DNA of 64,000 bases, taken from the NCBI RefSeq assembly GCF_004795055.1, contig NZ_SSBJ01000002.1, forward strand, positions 239,280 to 303,279, given 5' to 3'. The notes beneath the pieces were generated by a model. It saw only the letters and a list, made by a program, of their open reading frames with translations. It had not been told where the DNA came from and ran no database searches. The DNA comes from Streptomyces sp. A1136 (GTDB lineage: Bacteria > Actinomycetota > Actinomycetes > Streptomycetales > Streptomycetaceae). This document shows positions 49,367 to 58,387 of this stretch, piece after piece; within the stretch, counting starts at the first letter, position 1, and each line of letters begins with the position of its first letter. A program made the position numbers and the translations under genes.

Positions 49367-50878
49367 TCAGCGCCCCGACAGCACCCGCACCAGGTCCTCC
49401 GCCGTGCGGCAGCGGTCCAGGAGCTCCTTCACGTGCGCCCGTGTCCCCCGCAGGGGCTCCAGCGTGGGCACGCGCTGGAGGGAGTCGTGGCCCGGCAGGT
49501 CGAAGATCACCGAGTCCCAGGAGGCCGCCGCCACGTCGTCGGCGTACTGCTCCAGGCACCGGCCCCGGAAGTAGGCCCGGGTGTCCTCCGGGGGCTTGCC
49601 CTCGGCCCGCTCCACCGCCGGCTCCTCCAGCAGCCGCTTCATCTTGCCGCGGGCCACCAGGCGGTTGTAGAGGCCCTTCTCCGGGCGTACGTCCGCGTAC
49701 TGGAGGTCCACCAGGTGGAGCCGGGCGGCGTCCCAGTCGAGGCCGTCGCGCCTGCGGTAGCCCTCCAGCAGCTCTCGCTTCGCGATCCAGTCGAGCTCCC
49801 CCGACAGGCTCATCGGGTCGGTCTCCAGCCGGCCCAGGACGTCCTCCCACCGAGTGAGGACGTCCTTGGTCTGCTCGTCCGCGTCCGTCCCGAACCGCTC
49901 GTCCACGTACTTGCGGGCCAGCTCGAAGTACTCCATCTGCAGTTGCACGGCGGTGAGTGTCCGACCGCTGCGCAGCGTGATGAGGTGCCGGAGGTCGGGG
50001 TCGTGGGAGACCTGGTGGAGGGTGCGCACGGGCTGGTCGACGGCGAGGTCGACGTTGATGAAACCGTCTTCGATCATGGACAGGACCAGCGCGGTCGTGC
50101 CCAGTTTCAGGTAGGTGGAGATCTCCGAGAGGTTGGCGTCGCCGATGATCACATGGAGGCGGCGGTACTTCTCGGCGTCGGAGTGCGGCTCGTCGCGCGT
50201 GTTGATGATGGGGCGCTTGAGGGTGGTCTCCAGGCCGACCTCGACTTCGAAGTAGTCGGCGCGCTGGCTGATCTGGAAGCCGTGGTCGCGGCCGTCCTGG
50301 CCGATGCCGACGCGACCGGCGCCGGTGACGACCTGGCGGGAGACGAAGAAGGGGGTCAGGTGGCGCACGATGTCCGAGAAGGGGGTCTCCCGCTTCATCA
50401 GGTAGTTCTCGTGCGTGCCGTAGGAGGCGCCCTTGTTGTCGGTGTTGTTCTTGTAGAGGTGGATGGGTTGCGCGCCGGGGAGCTGGGCGGCGCGTTCGGC
50501 GGCCTCGGCCATGATCCGTTCGCCCGCCTTGTCCCAGAGGACGGCGTCGAGCGGGTTGGTGATCTCGGGAGAGCTGTATTCGGGGTGGGCGTGGTCGACG
50601 TAGAGGCGGGCGCCGTTGGTGAGGATCACGTTGGCGAGGCCGATGTCCTCGTCGGTCAGCTGGCTGTTGTCGGCGGCCTCGCGGGCGAGGTCGAAGCCGC
50701 GGGCGTCCCGCAGCGGGTTCTCCTCCTCGAAGTCCCAGCGGGCTCGGCGCGCCCGGTGCATCGCCGCCGCGTAGGCGTTGACGATCTGGGACGAGGTGAG
50801 CATGGCATTGGCGTTCGGGTGTCCCGGGACGGAGATCCCGTACTCCGTCTCGATCCCCATTACTCGCCGTACGGTCAT
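49367..50878 (-). CDS. dop: Depupylase/deamidase of Pup
   Basis: A 503-aa paralogue of PafA. It starts [17 protein letters not shown] and has [37 protein letters not shown] and [31 protein letters not shown]. The Dop-specific loop is represented by the segment around [18 protein letters not shown]. Because this Pup already ends in Glu, its main task here should be removing Pup from substrates. The ATG at 50878 has AAGGAGG upstream. Confidence 0.96.
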   Translation of the reverse strand: MTVRRVMGIETEYGISVPGHPNANAMLTSSQIVNAYAAAMHRARRARWDFEEENPLRDARGFDLAREAADNSQLTDEDIGLANVILTNGARLYVDHAHPEYSSPEITNPLDAVLWDKAGERIMAEAAERAAQLPGAQPIHLYKNNTDNKGASYGTHENYLMKRETPFSDIVRHLTPFFVSRQVVTGAGRVGIGQDGRDHGFQISQRADYFEVEVGLETTLKRPIINTRDEPHSDAEKYRRLHVIIGDANLSEISTYLKLGTTALVLSMIEDGFINVDLAVDQPVRTLHQVSHDPDLRHLITLRSGRTLTAVQLQMEYFELARKYVDERFGTDADEQTKDVLTRWEDVLGRLETDPMSLSGELDWIAKRELLEGYRRRDGLDWDAARLHLVDLQYADVRPEKGLYNRLVARGKMKRLLEEPAVERAEGKPPEDTRAYFRGRCLEQYADDVAAASWDSVIFDLPGHDSLQRVPTLEPLRGTRAHVKELLDRCRTAEDLVRVLSGR

Positions 50879-51083
50879 GCGGCCCTCCTTGCCCGGCGGC
50901 GCTCCCGTTCGGGAGCGGCGCTCAAGTACCGCTGGTGCTCCGATGCGTCGTGTGCGGCGTCCGTCCCCGCACTGCGCGACCTGCGGTACGGAAGAGCCTA
51001 GAACCACTCCGCGCTGGTGGGGAGATCATTTCGGTCATTGAATTTGTCCTGCCACCGGCTGGAAAAGCAGTCGGTAAAGCGGT

Positions 51084-51119
51084 CGGCTGCGGGCGCCCCG
51101 GTCGGGACATCCGCAGCCG
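51084..51119 (-). terminator. Terminator of arc
   Basis: CGGCTGCGG/CCGCAGCCG with an inner CCCG/CGGG, 11 bp past the arc stop. Confidence 0.65.
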
Positions 51120-51129
51120 CCCCGCTTTG

Positions 51130-52896
51130 TCAGAGGTACTGACCGGTGTTTGCCACCGTGTCGATGGAGCGTCCGGTGTCCGCGCCTTGCTTTCCGGTGA
51201 CGAGCGTGCGGATGAATACGATCCGCTCGCCCTTCTTTCCGGAGATTCGGGCCCAGTCGTCCGGGTTGGTGGTGTTGGGCAGGTCCTCGTTCTCCTTGAA
51301 CTCGTCCACGCAGGCCTGGAGGAGGTGGGCGACCCTCAGGCCCTTCTGGTTGTGTTCGAGGAAGGCCTTGATCGCCATCTTCTTGGCCCGGTCCACGATG
51401 TTCTGGATCATGGCTCCGGAGTTGAAGTCCTTGAAGTAGAGGACTTCCTTGTCGCCGTTGGCGTACGTGACCTCGAGGAAGCGGTTTTCCTCGGTTTCGG
51501 CGTACATCTGCTCGACGACCGTCTGGATCATGCTGTGGACGGTGCCGGCCGTGGATCCCTGGTGTTCGGACAGGTCGTCCGTGTGCAGGGGCAGGGAGGC
51601 CTTGAGGTACTTCGCGAAGATGTCCTTCGCGGCCTCGGCGTCCGGACGCTCGATCTTGATCTTCACATCGAGGCGGCCGGGGCGCAGGATGGCCGGGTCG
51701 ATCATGTCCTCGCGGTTGGAGGCGCCGATGACGATGACGTTCTCCAGGCCTTCCACGCCGTCGATCTCGGCGAGCAGCTGGGGGACGATGGTGTTCTCCA
51801 CGTCCGAGCTGACGCCCGATCCGCGGGTGCGGAAGAGGGATTCCATCTCGTCGAAGAAGACGATGACGGGGGTGCCTTCGCTCGCCTTCTCGCGTGCGCG
51901 TTGGAAGACGAGGCGGATGTGCCGCTCGGTCTCGCCGACGTACTTGTTGAGGAGTTCGGGGCCCTTGATGTTGAGGAAGTAGGACTTCCCGGTGGGTCGG
52001 CCGGTGACCTCGGCGACCTTCTTGGCAAGGGAGTTGGCGACGGCCTTGGCGATGAGCGTCTTGCCGCAGCCGGGGGGACCGTAGAGCAGGATGCCCTTCG
52101 GCGGGCGCAGTTCGTGCTCCTTGAAGAGGTCGGGGTAGAGGTAGGGGAGTTCGACCGCGTCGCGGATCAGTTCGATCTGGTCGCCCAGGCCGCCGATCTT
52201 GTCGTAGTCGATGTCCGGGACCTCTTCGAGGACGAGGTCTTCGACCTCGCTCTTGGGGACCACTTCGTAGACGTAGCCGGAGCGTGGTTCGAGGAGCAGG
52301 GCGTCGCCGGGGCGGATGGTGATGTCCAGGAGCGGCTCGGCGAGCCTCACCACCCGTTCCTCGTCGGTGTGCCCGATGACCAGGGCGCGCTCGCCGTCCT
52401 CGAGGATCTCCTTGAGGGTGACGATGTCCCCGGCGCGCTCGAATTCCATGGCCTCGACCACGTTGAGCGCTTCGTTGAGCATGACCTCCTGGCCGCGCCG
52501 GAGCTCTTCCGGGTCGACGCTGGGGCTGACGTTCACGCGGAGTTTTCGCCCTCCGGTGAAGATGTCGACGGTGCCGTCCTCGTTGGCTTGCAGGAAGACA
52601 CCGAAGCCGGCCGGCGGCTGCGCGAGCCGGTCGACTTCCTCCTTGAGGGCCACGATCTGGTCACGGGCCTCACGGAGGGTATTCGCCAGTCGTTCGTTCT
52701 GCGCGGATACGCCGGCCAGATTCGTCTGGAGCTCGACGATCCGCTCTTCGAGAATCCTCGTGTGACGCGGAGAGTCGGCGAGCTTGCGTCGCAGGACGGC
52801 GATTTCCTGCTCGAGATAGGCAACCTGGCCGGCGGGGTCCTCGGACCCTCGCCCGGGCCGGATGCCGCGGTTGATGTCGTCGTCGTGGGCTGCCAC
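51130..52896 (-). CDS. arc: Proteasome-associated AAA ATPase Arc/Mpa
   Basis: About 588 aa. An N-terminal coiled coil (about 22-90) binds Pup. Two OB domains follow ([38 protein letters not shown]). The AAA module has Walker A GPPGCGKT, Walker [12 protein letters not shown] and the arginine region [14 protein letters not shown]. The C-terminus GQYL docks into PrcA. The GTG at 52896 was chosen, with GGAGG upstream; a longer form from 52914 would run through the SD. Confidence 0.97.
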   Translation of the reverse strand: MAAHDDDINRGIRPGRGSEDPAGQVAYLEQEIAVLRRKLADSPRHTRILEERIVELQTNLAGVSAQNERLANTLREARDQIVALKEEVDRLAQPPAGFGVFLQANEDGTVDIFTGGRKLRVNVSPSVDPEELRRGQEVMLNEALNVVEAMEFERAGDIVTLKEILEDGERALVIGHTDEERVVRLAEPLLDITIRPGDALLLEPRSGYVYEVVPKSEVEDLVLEEVPDIDYDKIGGLGDQIELIRDAVELPYLYPDLFKEHELRPPKGILLYGPPGCGKTLIAKAVANSLAKKVAEVTGRPTGKSYFLNIKGPELLNKYVGETERHIRLVFQRAREKASEGTPVIVFFDEMESLFRTRGSGVSSDVENTIVPQLLAEIDGVEGLENVIVIGASNREDMIDPAILRPGRLDVKIKIERPDAEAAKDIFAKYLKASLPLHTDDLSEHQGSTAGTVHSMIQTVVEQMYAETEENRFLEVTYANGDKEVLYFKDFNSGAMIQNIVDRAKKMAIKAFLEHNQKGLRVAHLLQACVDEFKENEDLPNTTNPDDWARISGKKGERIVFIRTLVTGKQGADTGRSIDTVANTGQYL

Positions 52897-53160
52897 GGTC
52901 CTCACCTCCTCCAAGGGGAGCTGGACGCTTCCTGACCCTACCTGGGCTGGTGGTGATTGAAACCCCTAGATCACAAAGACGGTAGGGGTGTGTCCGATCT
53001 TCACCCTTGCGTACTCCCTCTCGCCAAGGAAATACCCACCCAGCAGCATCGGAAAGCAGCCGGTTGTAAGGTCGAAGCGTTCAACACCCGTCAGGGCCCG
53101 CGCGACTTGTCGCGAGTTGTGACCGGGATGGATCACTCAGTGCAGGGAACGGCAGGAGAT

Positions 53161-53490
53161 ATGACCGTGCAGCAGGAGGGAACCTCCGACCGGACGGCCG
53201 GCGCCGGCGAGGCGCAAGCGTCGCTGGAGGTGTGGATCGACCAGGACCTGTGCACCGGCGACGGGATCTGCGTGCAGTACGCCCCGGAGGTGTTCGAGCT
53301 GGACATCGACGGTTTGGCGTACGTGAAGAGCGCGGAGGACGAGCTCCTCCAGGACCCGGGGGCGACGACTCCGGTTCCGCTGACGCTGCTGCGGGACGTG
53401 GCCGATTCGGCGAAGGAGTGCCCGGGTGACTGCATTCACGTTCGCCGCGTTTCGGACGGGGTCGAGGTGTACGGCCCTGACGCGGAGTGA
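53161..53490 (+). CDS. [3Fe-4S]-type ferredoxin
   Basis: A 109-aa small electron carrier. The cluster ligands CTGDGIC (C-x5-C) and, near the C-terminus, CPGDC match three-Cys [3Fe-4S] ferredoxins of actinobacteria. VWIDQDLCTGDGICVQYAPEVFEL is the family start. A GTG at 53167 has better SD spacing (AGGAG, 8 nt) than the ATG at 53161. It is divergent from arc. No P450 gene is adjacent, so the redox partner is unknown. Confidence 0.88.
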   Translation: MTVQQEGTSDRTAGAGEAQASLEVWIDQDLCTGDGICVQYAPEVFELDIDGLAYVKSAEDELLQDPGATTPVPLTLLRDVADSAKECPGDCIHVRRVSDGVEVYGPDAE

Positions 53491-53494
53491 CGGT

Positions 53495-54100
53495 TCAAAC
53501 GCTCCCTGGGCGTGAGTCGGTAAGCTCCTGGCTGAATTTTCCGCCCGTCCAACGCCACTTGGCGAGCTGTTCGACATCGGGGCTGTAGCGCGGGACCGCC
53601 GGCGAGGAGTAGCCGTGGAGACGCGCCGTCACGGTGCGGTCGCCGATGGTGAGATCGGTGACGGTCTGTCGGCGGCCCGCTTCGAGCAGGGTGGCCACCA
53701 CGCGGGGCCCGGCGCCCGGGGCCTTGTCTGCGGTGAGGACGTAGAGGGCGTGGGGCGGCGTGCCGGAGCCCGCGTCGCAGCGGACGGCGGCCACGGTTTC
53801 GGGGCGTCCGTCGCCGTCGAGGTCGCCCTGGGCGGTGGCCGTGACGGCCTGCGGAATGCCCTTGCAGTCCAGCGGGTAGGTGACGGCGTGCGCGTCGGGG
53901 GCGGCCGCCGGGGGGCCCGCGGGCGCCGCCGCGGCGGTGGCGGTGACCGACGCCCCCGTGGCGGGCTCCGGCTGGAGGAGGCCCGCGCCGGCTACGACCG
54001 CGGCCATGGCGGCGGCCGTGGCGACCCAGTGGATGGGTCTGGCGCCACCGTGGGCCAGGGTGTCCAGTTCGGGGGCCGGCTCGGTGGGGCTGTGCAGCAC
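53495..54100 (-). CDS. Membrane-anchored protein with a calcium-loop-like motif
   Basis: A 201-aa protein of unknown family. One transmembrane helix lies near residues 24-42 and an Ala/Pro-rich linker follows. DLDGDGRPETVAAVRC resembles the calcium loop of FG-GAP/VCBS repeats. Two Cys (DCKG and RCDAG) could pair outside the cell. GTG start at 54100 with GGAG upstream. It lies 4 bp from the convergent ferredoxin gene's stop. Confidence 0.7.
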   Translation of the reverse strand: MLHSPTEPAPELDTLAHGGARPIHWVATAAAMAAVVAGAGLLQPEPATGASVTATAAAAPAGPPAAAPDAHAVTYPLDCKGIPQAVTATAQGDLDGDGRPETVAAVRCDAGSGTPPHALYVLTADKAPGAGPRVVATLLEAGRRQTVTDLTIGDRTVTARLHGYSSPAVPRYSPDVEQLAKWRWTGGKFSQELTDSRPGSV

Positions 54101-54220
54101 GCGGGGTGTCTCCTGTGCGAAGGGTGACGCGGTGCCAGCATCGTGCCACACCTCACACCGGGGTGGAACGGGTGGGTCCGGGCCGATGTCGGCGGCGGCC
54201 GGCGCTGCCGTCCCCGTCAA

Positions 54221-54280
54221 CGAAAAGGCGCTGTGGCGCAGTTCCCGTCTCGGTGGGGGAACTGCGCCACAGCGCTTTCG
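54221..54280 (-). terminator. Very strong terminator after trmI
   Basis: A perfect 19-bp stem (54228-54246 with 54257-54275) flanked by CGAAAA and TTTCG, with a 10-nt loop. It lies 37 bp past the trmI stop. Confidence 0.8.
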
Positions 54281-54316
54281 TGTTGGGGTCGCCCCGGACG
54301 GGCGCGGGCCGGTGGG

Positions 54317-55225
54317 TCAGTCGCGGTCGCCGCCGCGGCTCTGGCTGCCCGGGCCCTCGTAGTCCTCGCCGTAGGCGCCTTTGGAGGGGCGGCGGCGGCG
54401 CATCGGGGGTTCCACGCCGTCGGCGAGACGGCGGGCGGTGACGAGGAAGCCGGTGTGGCCGATCATCCGGTGGTCCGGGCGGACGGCGAGGCCTTCGACG
54501 TGCCAGTTGCGGATCATCGATTCCCACGGCTGCGGTTCGGCGTAGCAGCCGAATTCGCGGATGGACTCGACGGTGCGCGAGAGCTGGGTGGTGGTGGCCA
54601 CGTAGCAGCAGAGGATGCCGCCGGGCACGAGGGCCTTGGAGACGGCCTCCAGGCACTCCCAGGGGGCGAGCATGTCCAGGATGACGCGGTCGACGTCGGT
54701 GTCGGACAGGTTGTCCTGGAGGTCGCCGACGGTCAGCTGCCACGCGGGGTGGGGGCCGCCGAAGTAGCGCTCGACGTTGGCGGTCGCGATCTCGGCGAAG
54801 TCCGCGCGGCGCTCGTAGCTGTGGAGCATGCCCTGGTCGCCGATGGCGCGCAGCAGGAAGCTGCTCAGGGAGCCGGAGCCGACGCCGGCTTCGACGACGC
54901 GGGCGCCGGGGAAGATGTCGGCGAAGGCCAGGATCTGGCCGGCGTCCTTGGGGTAGACCACGGCGGCACCGCGGGGCATGGACAGGACATAGTCGGGGAG
55001 CAGGGGGCGCAGCGCGAGGTAGGCGACGTTCCCCGTGGTACGGACAACACTGCCCTCGGGAGCACCGATCAGCTCGTCGTGCGGGAAGGAACCCTTGTGG
55101 GTGTGGAAATTCTTCCCGGCTTCGAGCGTGAACGTGTAGTGGCGGCCCTTGGGGTCGGTGAGCTGAACCTGGTCCCCGACCTCGAAGGGCCCGCGTCGGC
55201 GGGCGGCACCGGTCGGTTCGGACAT
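54317..55225 (-). CDS. trmI: tRNA (adenine-58-N1)-methyltransferase
   Basis: A 302-aa class I methyltransferase that makes m1A58 in the T-loop of tRNA. An N-terminal beta domain (FEVGDQVQLTDPKGRHYTFTLEAG) is followed by the SAM-binding loop ARVVEAGVGSGSLSSFLLRAIG (about 105-125). DRVILDMLAPWECLEAVSKAL carries the catalytic Asp. It lies 18 bp after the site-2 protease gene and near arc, an arrangement common in actinobacteria. Confidence 0.95.
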   Translation of the reverse strand: MSEPTGAARRRGPFEVGDQVQLTDPKGRHYTFTLEAGKNFHTHKGSFPHDELIGAPEGSVVRTTGNVAYLALRPLLPDYVLSMPRGAAVVYPKDAGQILAFADIFPGARVVEAGVGSGSLSSFLLRAIGDQGMLHSYERRADFAEIATANVERYFGGPHPAWQLTVGDLQDNLSDTDVDRVILDMLAPWECLEAVSKALVPGGILCCYVATTTQLSRTVESIREFGCYAEPQPWESMIRNWHVEGLAVRPDHRMIGHTGFLVTARRLADGVEPPMRRRRPSKGAYGEDYEGPGSQSRGGDRD

Positions 55226-55243
55226 GTGACCAGTGTATTGGCT

Positions 55244-56443
55244 TCAGGGATGGGGCCGCGCCATGGCCTTCACGAAGGCCTTTTCCACGTCCGTGGTCGA
55301 CAGGACCCCGTAGATGCGGCCGCCGGGTTCGAGGACGAGGTACTCGGTGGCGGGGGTGGCGCGGAGGTGGTCGAGGAGGTCTTCGCCGGTGAGGTCGGCC
55401 GAAACCTTCATGCCCTCGGTGAGGTCTTGGGAGAGGGTGCTGACGGCGATCCAGGGGCGGCGGTGTTCGGGGACGGAGGCGATGGCCGTTTCGCGGACGA
55501 TGGCGGTGGGGTCGCCTTGGCCGTCGACGACGACGAGGGCGCGGGCTCCGGCTTCGTTGGCGCGGCGGAGGGCCTCGGAGAGCGGGGTGGCGTTCGCGAC
55601 GGGGATGGCGCGGCGGGTGAGGGCGCGGGCCTGGAGTTCGGGGAGGTGTTGGCGCAGGCGGGCCATGCGCAGACTGTTGCCGGCGCCGGTCCAGATGATC
55701 GCCGCGAGGATCGCGGCGAGGAGGGCGTCCATGACGGTTTCCATGCCGCCGATCTCCTGGCCGCGGTTGCCGAGGAGCCCGGTCTGGGTGACCAGGGGCA
55801 GGCCGATGAGGACGGTGACGGCGAGGCCGCGGCCGACCCAGGCGGCGGTGACGGTGCCGGCCATGGGTTTCCCGGTGATGCCCCAGATGACGGCGCGGAG
55901 CATGCGGCCGCCGTCGAGGGGGAGGCCGGGGAGGAGGTTGAAAGCGGCGACGAGGAGGTTGGAGATCATGAGGCCGGCGAGGAGGACGCCGGGGACGGTG
56001 GGGGCGTCGACGGCTTCCATGCCGAGGTAGAAGGCTCCGGCGAGGAGGAGGGAGAGGAGGGGGCCGACCGAGGCGAGGACGAATTCGCGGACGGGGGTCT
56101 CGGCTTCCTTCTCGATCTCGGAGACGCCGCCGAAGAACTGGAGCCGGATGCGGCGTACGGGCAGGCGGAAGCGCAGGGCGGCGACCGTGTGCGCGAGTTC
56201 GTGGACCAGCACGGAGGCGTAGAAGGCCAGGGCGAAGAAGAGGGCGACGAGGTAGCGGGCCGGTCCGAGTTCGGGCAGGACGCGGTCGAGCTGGTCGCCG
56301 AAGACCCAGGTGATGAGTGCCGCCACGAGGAACCAGCTGGGCGAGACGTAGACGGGGACGCCGAAGGGGCGACCCATGAGGAGCCCGCCGCCCGGGTCGG
56401 AGCGCTTGGGTGCGCGCTCGCCGGTTTCGTCGGTGTCTGGCAC
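55244..56443 (-). CDS. M50 site-2 protease with CBS domains
   Basis: A 399-aa intramembrane metalloprotease. Zinc motif HELAHT (HExxH) lies in VLVHELAHTVAALRF. The second motif NLLPGLPLDGGRML supplies the third ligand Asp. There are about six hydrophobic segments. The C-terminal third has a CBS pair (AIPVANATPLSEALRRANEAGARALVVVD; YLVLEPGGRIYGVLSTTDVEKA) that may sense adenylates. Such enzymes cut membrane-bound anti-sigma factors; the substrate here is unknown. Confidence 0.9.
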   Translation of the reverse strand: MPDTDETGERAPKRSDPGGGLLMGRPFGVPVYVSPSWFLVAALITWVFGDQLDRVLPELGPARYLVALFFALAFYASVLVHELAHTVAALRFRLPVRRIRLQFFGGVSEIEKEAETPVREFVLASVGPLLSLLLAGAFYLGMEAVDAPTVPGVLLAGLMISNLLVAAFNLLPGLPLDGGRMLRAVIWGITGKPMAGTVTAAWVGRGLAVTVLIGLPLVTQTGLLGNRGQEIGGMETVMDALLAAILAAIIWTGAGNSLRMARLRQHLPELQARALTRRAIPVANATPLSEALRRANEAGARALVVVDGQGDPTAIVRETAIASVPEHRRPWIAVSTLSQDLTEGMKVSADLTGEDLLDHLRATPATEYLVLEPGGRIYGVLSTTDVEKAFVKAMARPHP

Positions 56444-56629
56444 GGCTGTCCTTCGTTCGGTGCTGTCCGGGGGGCGGTCCGCCGGGTGGTGTGTGGGGTG
56501 TGGGGCCCGGCACTGTGCGGGTGGGTCGTGGGGCGGTAGCGCGGTGTGATGCTCTGATCATGCAGTGCGAGGGGGCTTCGAGTCGATGGTATGCGCGTGC
56601 TGTCGGTGGCGGGTCGTAGGGTTTTACGC

Positions 56630-57574
56630 ATGACGACGAGCCCCGGTCCTGTTCCCGGCGTGGCCGCCGCCGATGCCGACGCCGCGCCCGATGGGCCGGC
56701 GGGCGCGGTGCGGCCTGCTTCGCTGTCCCCTTCGCGGGCCGGCGATTTCATGCGGTGTCCGCTGCTGTACCGGTTCCGGGTGATCGACAAGTTGCCGGAG
56801 AAGCCCAGTGCCGCCGCGACGCGGGGGACGCTGGTGCACGCGGTGTTGGAGCGGCTCTTCGACCATCCCGCGCACGAGCGGACGGCGCCGAGGGCGAAGG
56901 CGTTGATCCCGGCGCAGTGGGACCGGTTGCTGGAGTCCAGGCCGGAGCTGACGGATCTGTTCCCGGCGGGTGACGAGGGCGAGGCGCTGGCGCGCTGGCT
57001 GACGGAGGCCGAGGCGCTGGTGGAGCGGTGGTTCACCCTGGAGGACCCGACGCGGCTGGAGCCGGTGGAGCGGGAGTTCTTCGTGGAGACGGAACTGGAG
57101 TCGGGGCTGCGGCTGCGCGGGATCATCGACCGGGTGGACGTGGCGCCGACGGGCGAGGTCCGGATCGTGGACTACAAGACGGGCAAGGCGCCGCGGTCGG
57201 AGTACGCGGAGGGCGCCCTGTTCCAGATGAAGTTCTACGCGTTGGTGGTGTGGCGCCTGAAGGGGGTGGTGCCCCGGCGGTTGCAGTTGGTGTACCTGGG
57301 CAGCGGCGACGTGTTGACGTACGACCCGGTGGTGGCGGACCTGGAGCGGGTGGAGCGCAAGCTGCTGGCGTTGTGGGACGCGATCGTGGAGGCGACGGAG
57401 ACGGGTGTGTGGCGCCCGCGGCCGACGAAGCTGTGCGGCTGGTGTGATCATCAGGCGTTGTGTCCCGAGTTCGGCGGGACTCCCCCGGTGTACCCGCTGG
57501 AGATCGTTTCGAGGGCGGAGGCGCAGGCCGTTTCGAGGGCGGACGCCGAGGCGGCGGGACCCGGGGCGTCCTGA
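56630..57574 (+). CDS. RecB-family (PD-(D/E)XK) nuclease with Fe-S-type cysteines
   Basis: A 314-aa stand-alone nuclease of the Cas4/AddB type. The core has H in TRGTLVHAVLERLF, D in RLRGIIDRVDV and the D-x-K of IVDYKTGKAPR, followed by QMKFYALVVW. One Cys near the N-terminus (FMRCPLLYRF) and three at the C-terminus (LCGWCDHQALCPEF) fit a [4Fe-4S] cluster. A role in repair or recombination is probable. ATG at 56630. Confidence 0.9.
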   Translation: MTTSPGPVPGVAAADADAAPDGPAGAVRPASLSPSRAGDFMRCPLLYRFRVIDKLPEKPSAAATRGTLVHAVLERLFDHPAHERTAPRAKALIPAQWDRLLESRPELTDLFPAGDEGEALARWLTEAEALVERWFTLEDPTRLEPVEREFFVETELESGLRLRGIIDRVDVAPTGEVRIVDYKTGKAPRSEYAEGALFQMKFYALVVWRLKGVVPRRLQLVYLGSGDVLTYDPVVADLERVERKLLALWDAIVEATETGVWRPRPTKLCGWCDHQALCPEFGGTPPVYPLEIVSRAEAQAVSRADAEAAGPGAS

Positions 57575-57646
57575 TCGCCGGGTCAGGGCAGAATGGCGGG
57601 GCCCGCCGAAGCCGCCGTTCGAAGATGTCGAAGATGAGGTATCCCT

Positions 57647-58318
57647 GTGGCGATCCGCGTCCTGCTGGTCGATGACCAACCGCTGTTGCGCACCGGCTTC
57701 CGGATGATCTTGGAGGCGGAGCCGGATCTGGCGGTGGTCGGTGAGGCCGGGGACGGTCTCCAGGCACTGGAGCAGGTGCGGGCGCTCCAGCCCGACGTGG
57801 TGCTGATGGACATCCGGATGCCTCGGATGGACGGGGTGGAGGCGACCCGGCAGATCACGGGGCCGGGGCGGGACGGGCCGGCGAAGGTGTTGGTGCTGAC
57901 CACGTTCGATCTGGACGAGTACGTGGTGGAGGCGCTGCGGGCGGGGGCGAGCGGCTTCCTGTTGAAGGACGCCCCGGCGAACGAGCTGGTGCAGGCGATC
58001 CGGGTGGTGGCGGGCGGCGAGGCGATGCTGGCGCCGAGCATCACGCGGCGGCTGCTCGACAAGTACGCGGGGCACCTGCCGTCGGGCGCGGAGAGTGTCC
58101 CGGACACCTTGGGCACGCTGACGGAGCGCGAGGTGGAGGTGCTCAAGCTGGTGGCCCGGGGCCTGTCGAACACGGAGATCGCGGCGGACCTGTTCGTCAG
58201 CGAGACCACGGTGAAGACGCATGTCGGGCACCTGTTGACGAAGCTGGGCCTGCGCGACCGGGTCCAGGCCGCCGTGTACGCGTACGAGAGCGGTCTGGTC
58301 CGCCCGGGCGCGCAGTAG
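57647..58318 (+). CDS. NarL/FixJ-type response regulator (orphan)
   Basis: 223 aa. Receiver domain with acidic D9-D10, phospho-acceptor D55 (DVVLMDIRMPRMDG) and Lys in GFLLKDAPANEL. The LuxR-type HTH is at about 155-215 (LTEREVEVLKLVARGLSNTEIAADLFVSETTVKTHVGHLL). No histidine kinase is adjacent. GTG start. It ends before a long hairpin at 58338-58374. Confidence 0.93.
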   Translation: MAIRVLLVDDQPLLRTGFRMILEAEPDLAVVGEAGDGLQALEQVRALQPDVVLMDIRMPRMDGVEATRQITGPGRDGPAKVLVLTTFDLDEYVVEALRAGASGFLLKDAPANELVQAIRVVAGGEAMLAPSITRRLLDKYAGHLPSGAESVPDTLGTLTEREVEVLKLVARGLSNTEIAADLFVSETTVKTHVGHLLTKLGLRDRVQAAVYAYESGLVRPGAQ

Positions 58319-58337
58319 CCCCCGGCCGTGGACGGCG

Positions 58338-58374
58338 ACGGGCCGGCAGCCGCGTGACGCGGTCGCCGGCCCGT
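58338..58374. terminator. Bidirectional terminator
   Basis: ACGGGCCGGC/GCCGGCCCGT outer arms and CCGCGT/ACGCGG inner arms, between the convergent response regulator and binding-protein genes. Confidence 0.75.
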
Positions 58375-58387
58375 TCGCGTGCGTGCC

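Noticed and set aside
54143..56539. 798-codon plus-strand and 802-codon minus-strand frames over trmI and the site-2 protease
   Set aside because: Both are out-of-frame readings of two well-supported genes and run through a strong terminator.
56630..57574. Cas4 of a CRISPR system
   Set aside because: No cas1/cas2, effector genes or arrays in the window; the sequence fits stand-alone actinobacterial RecB-like nucleases.
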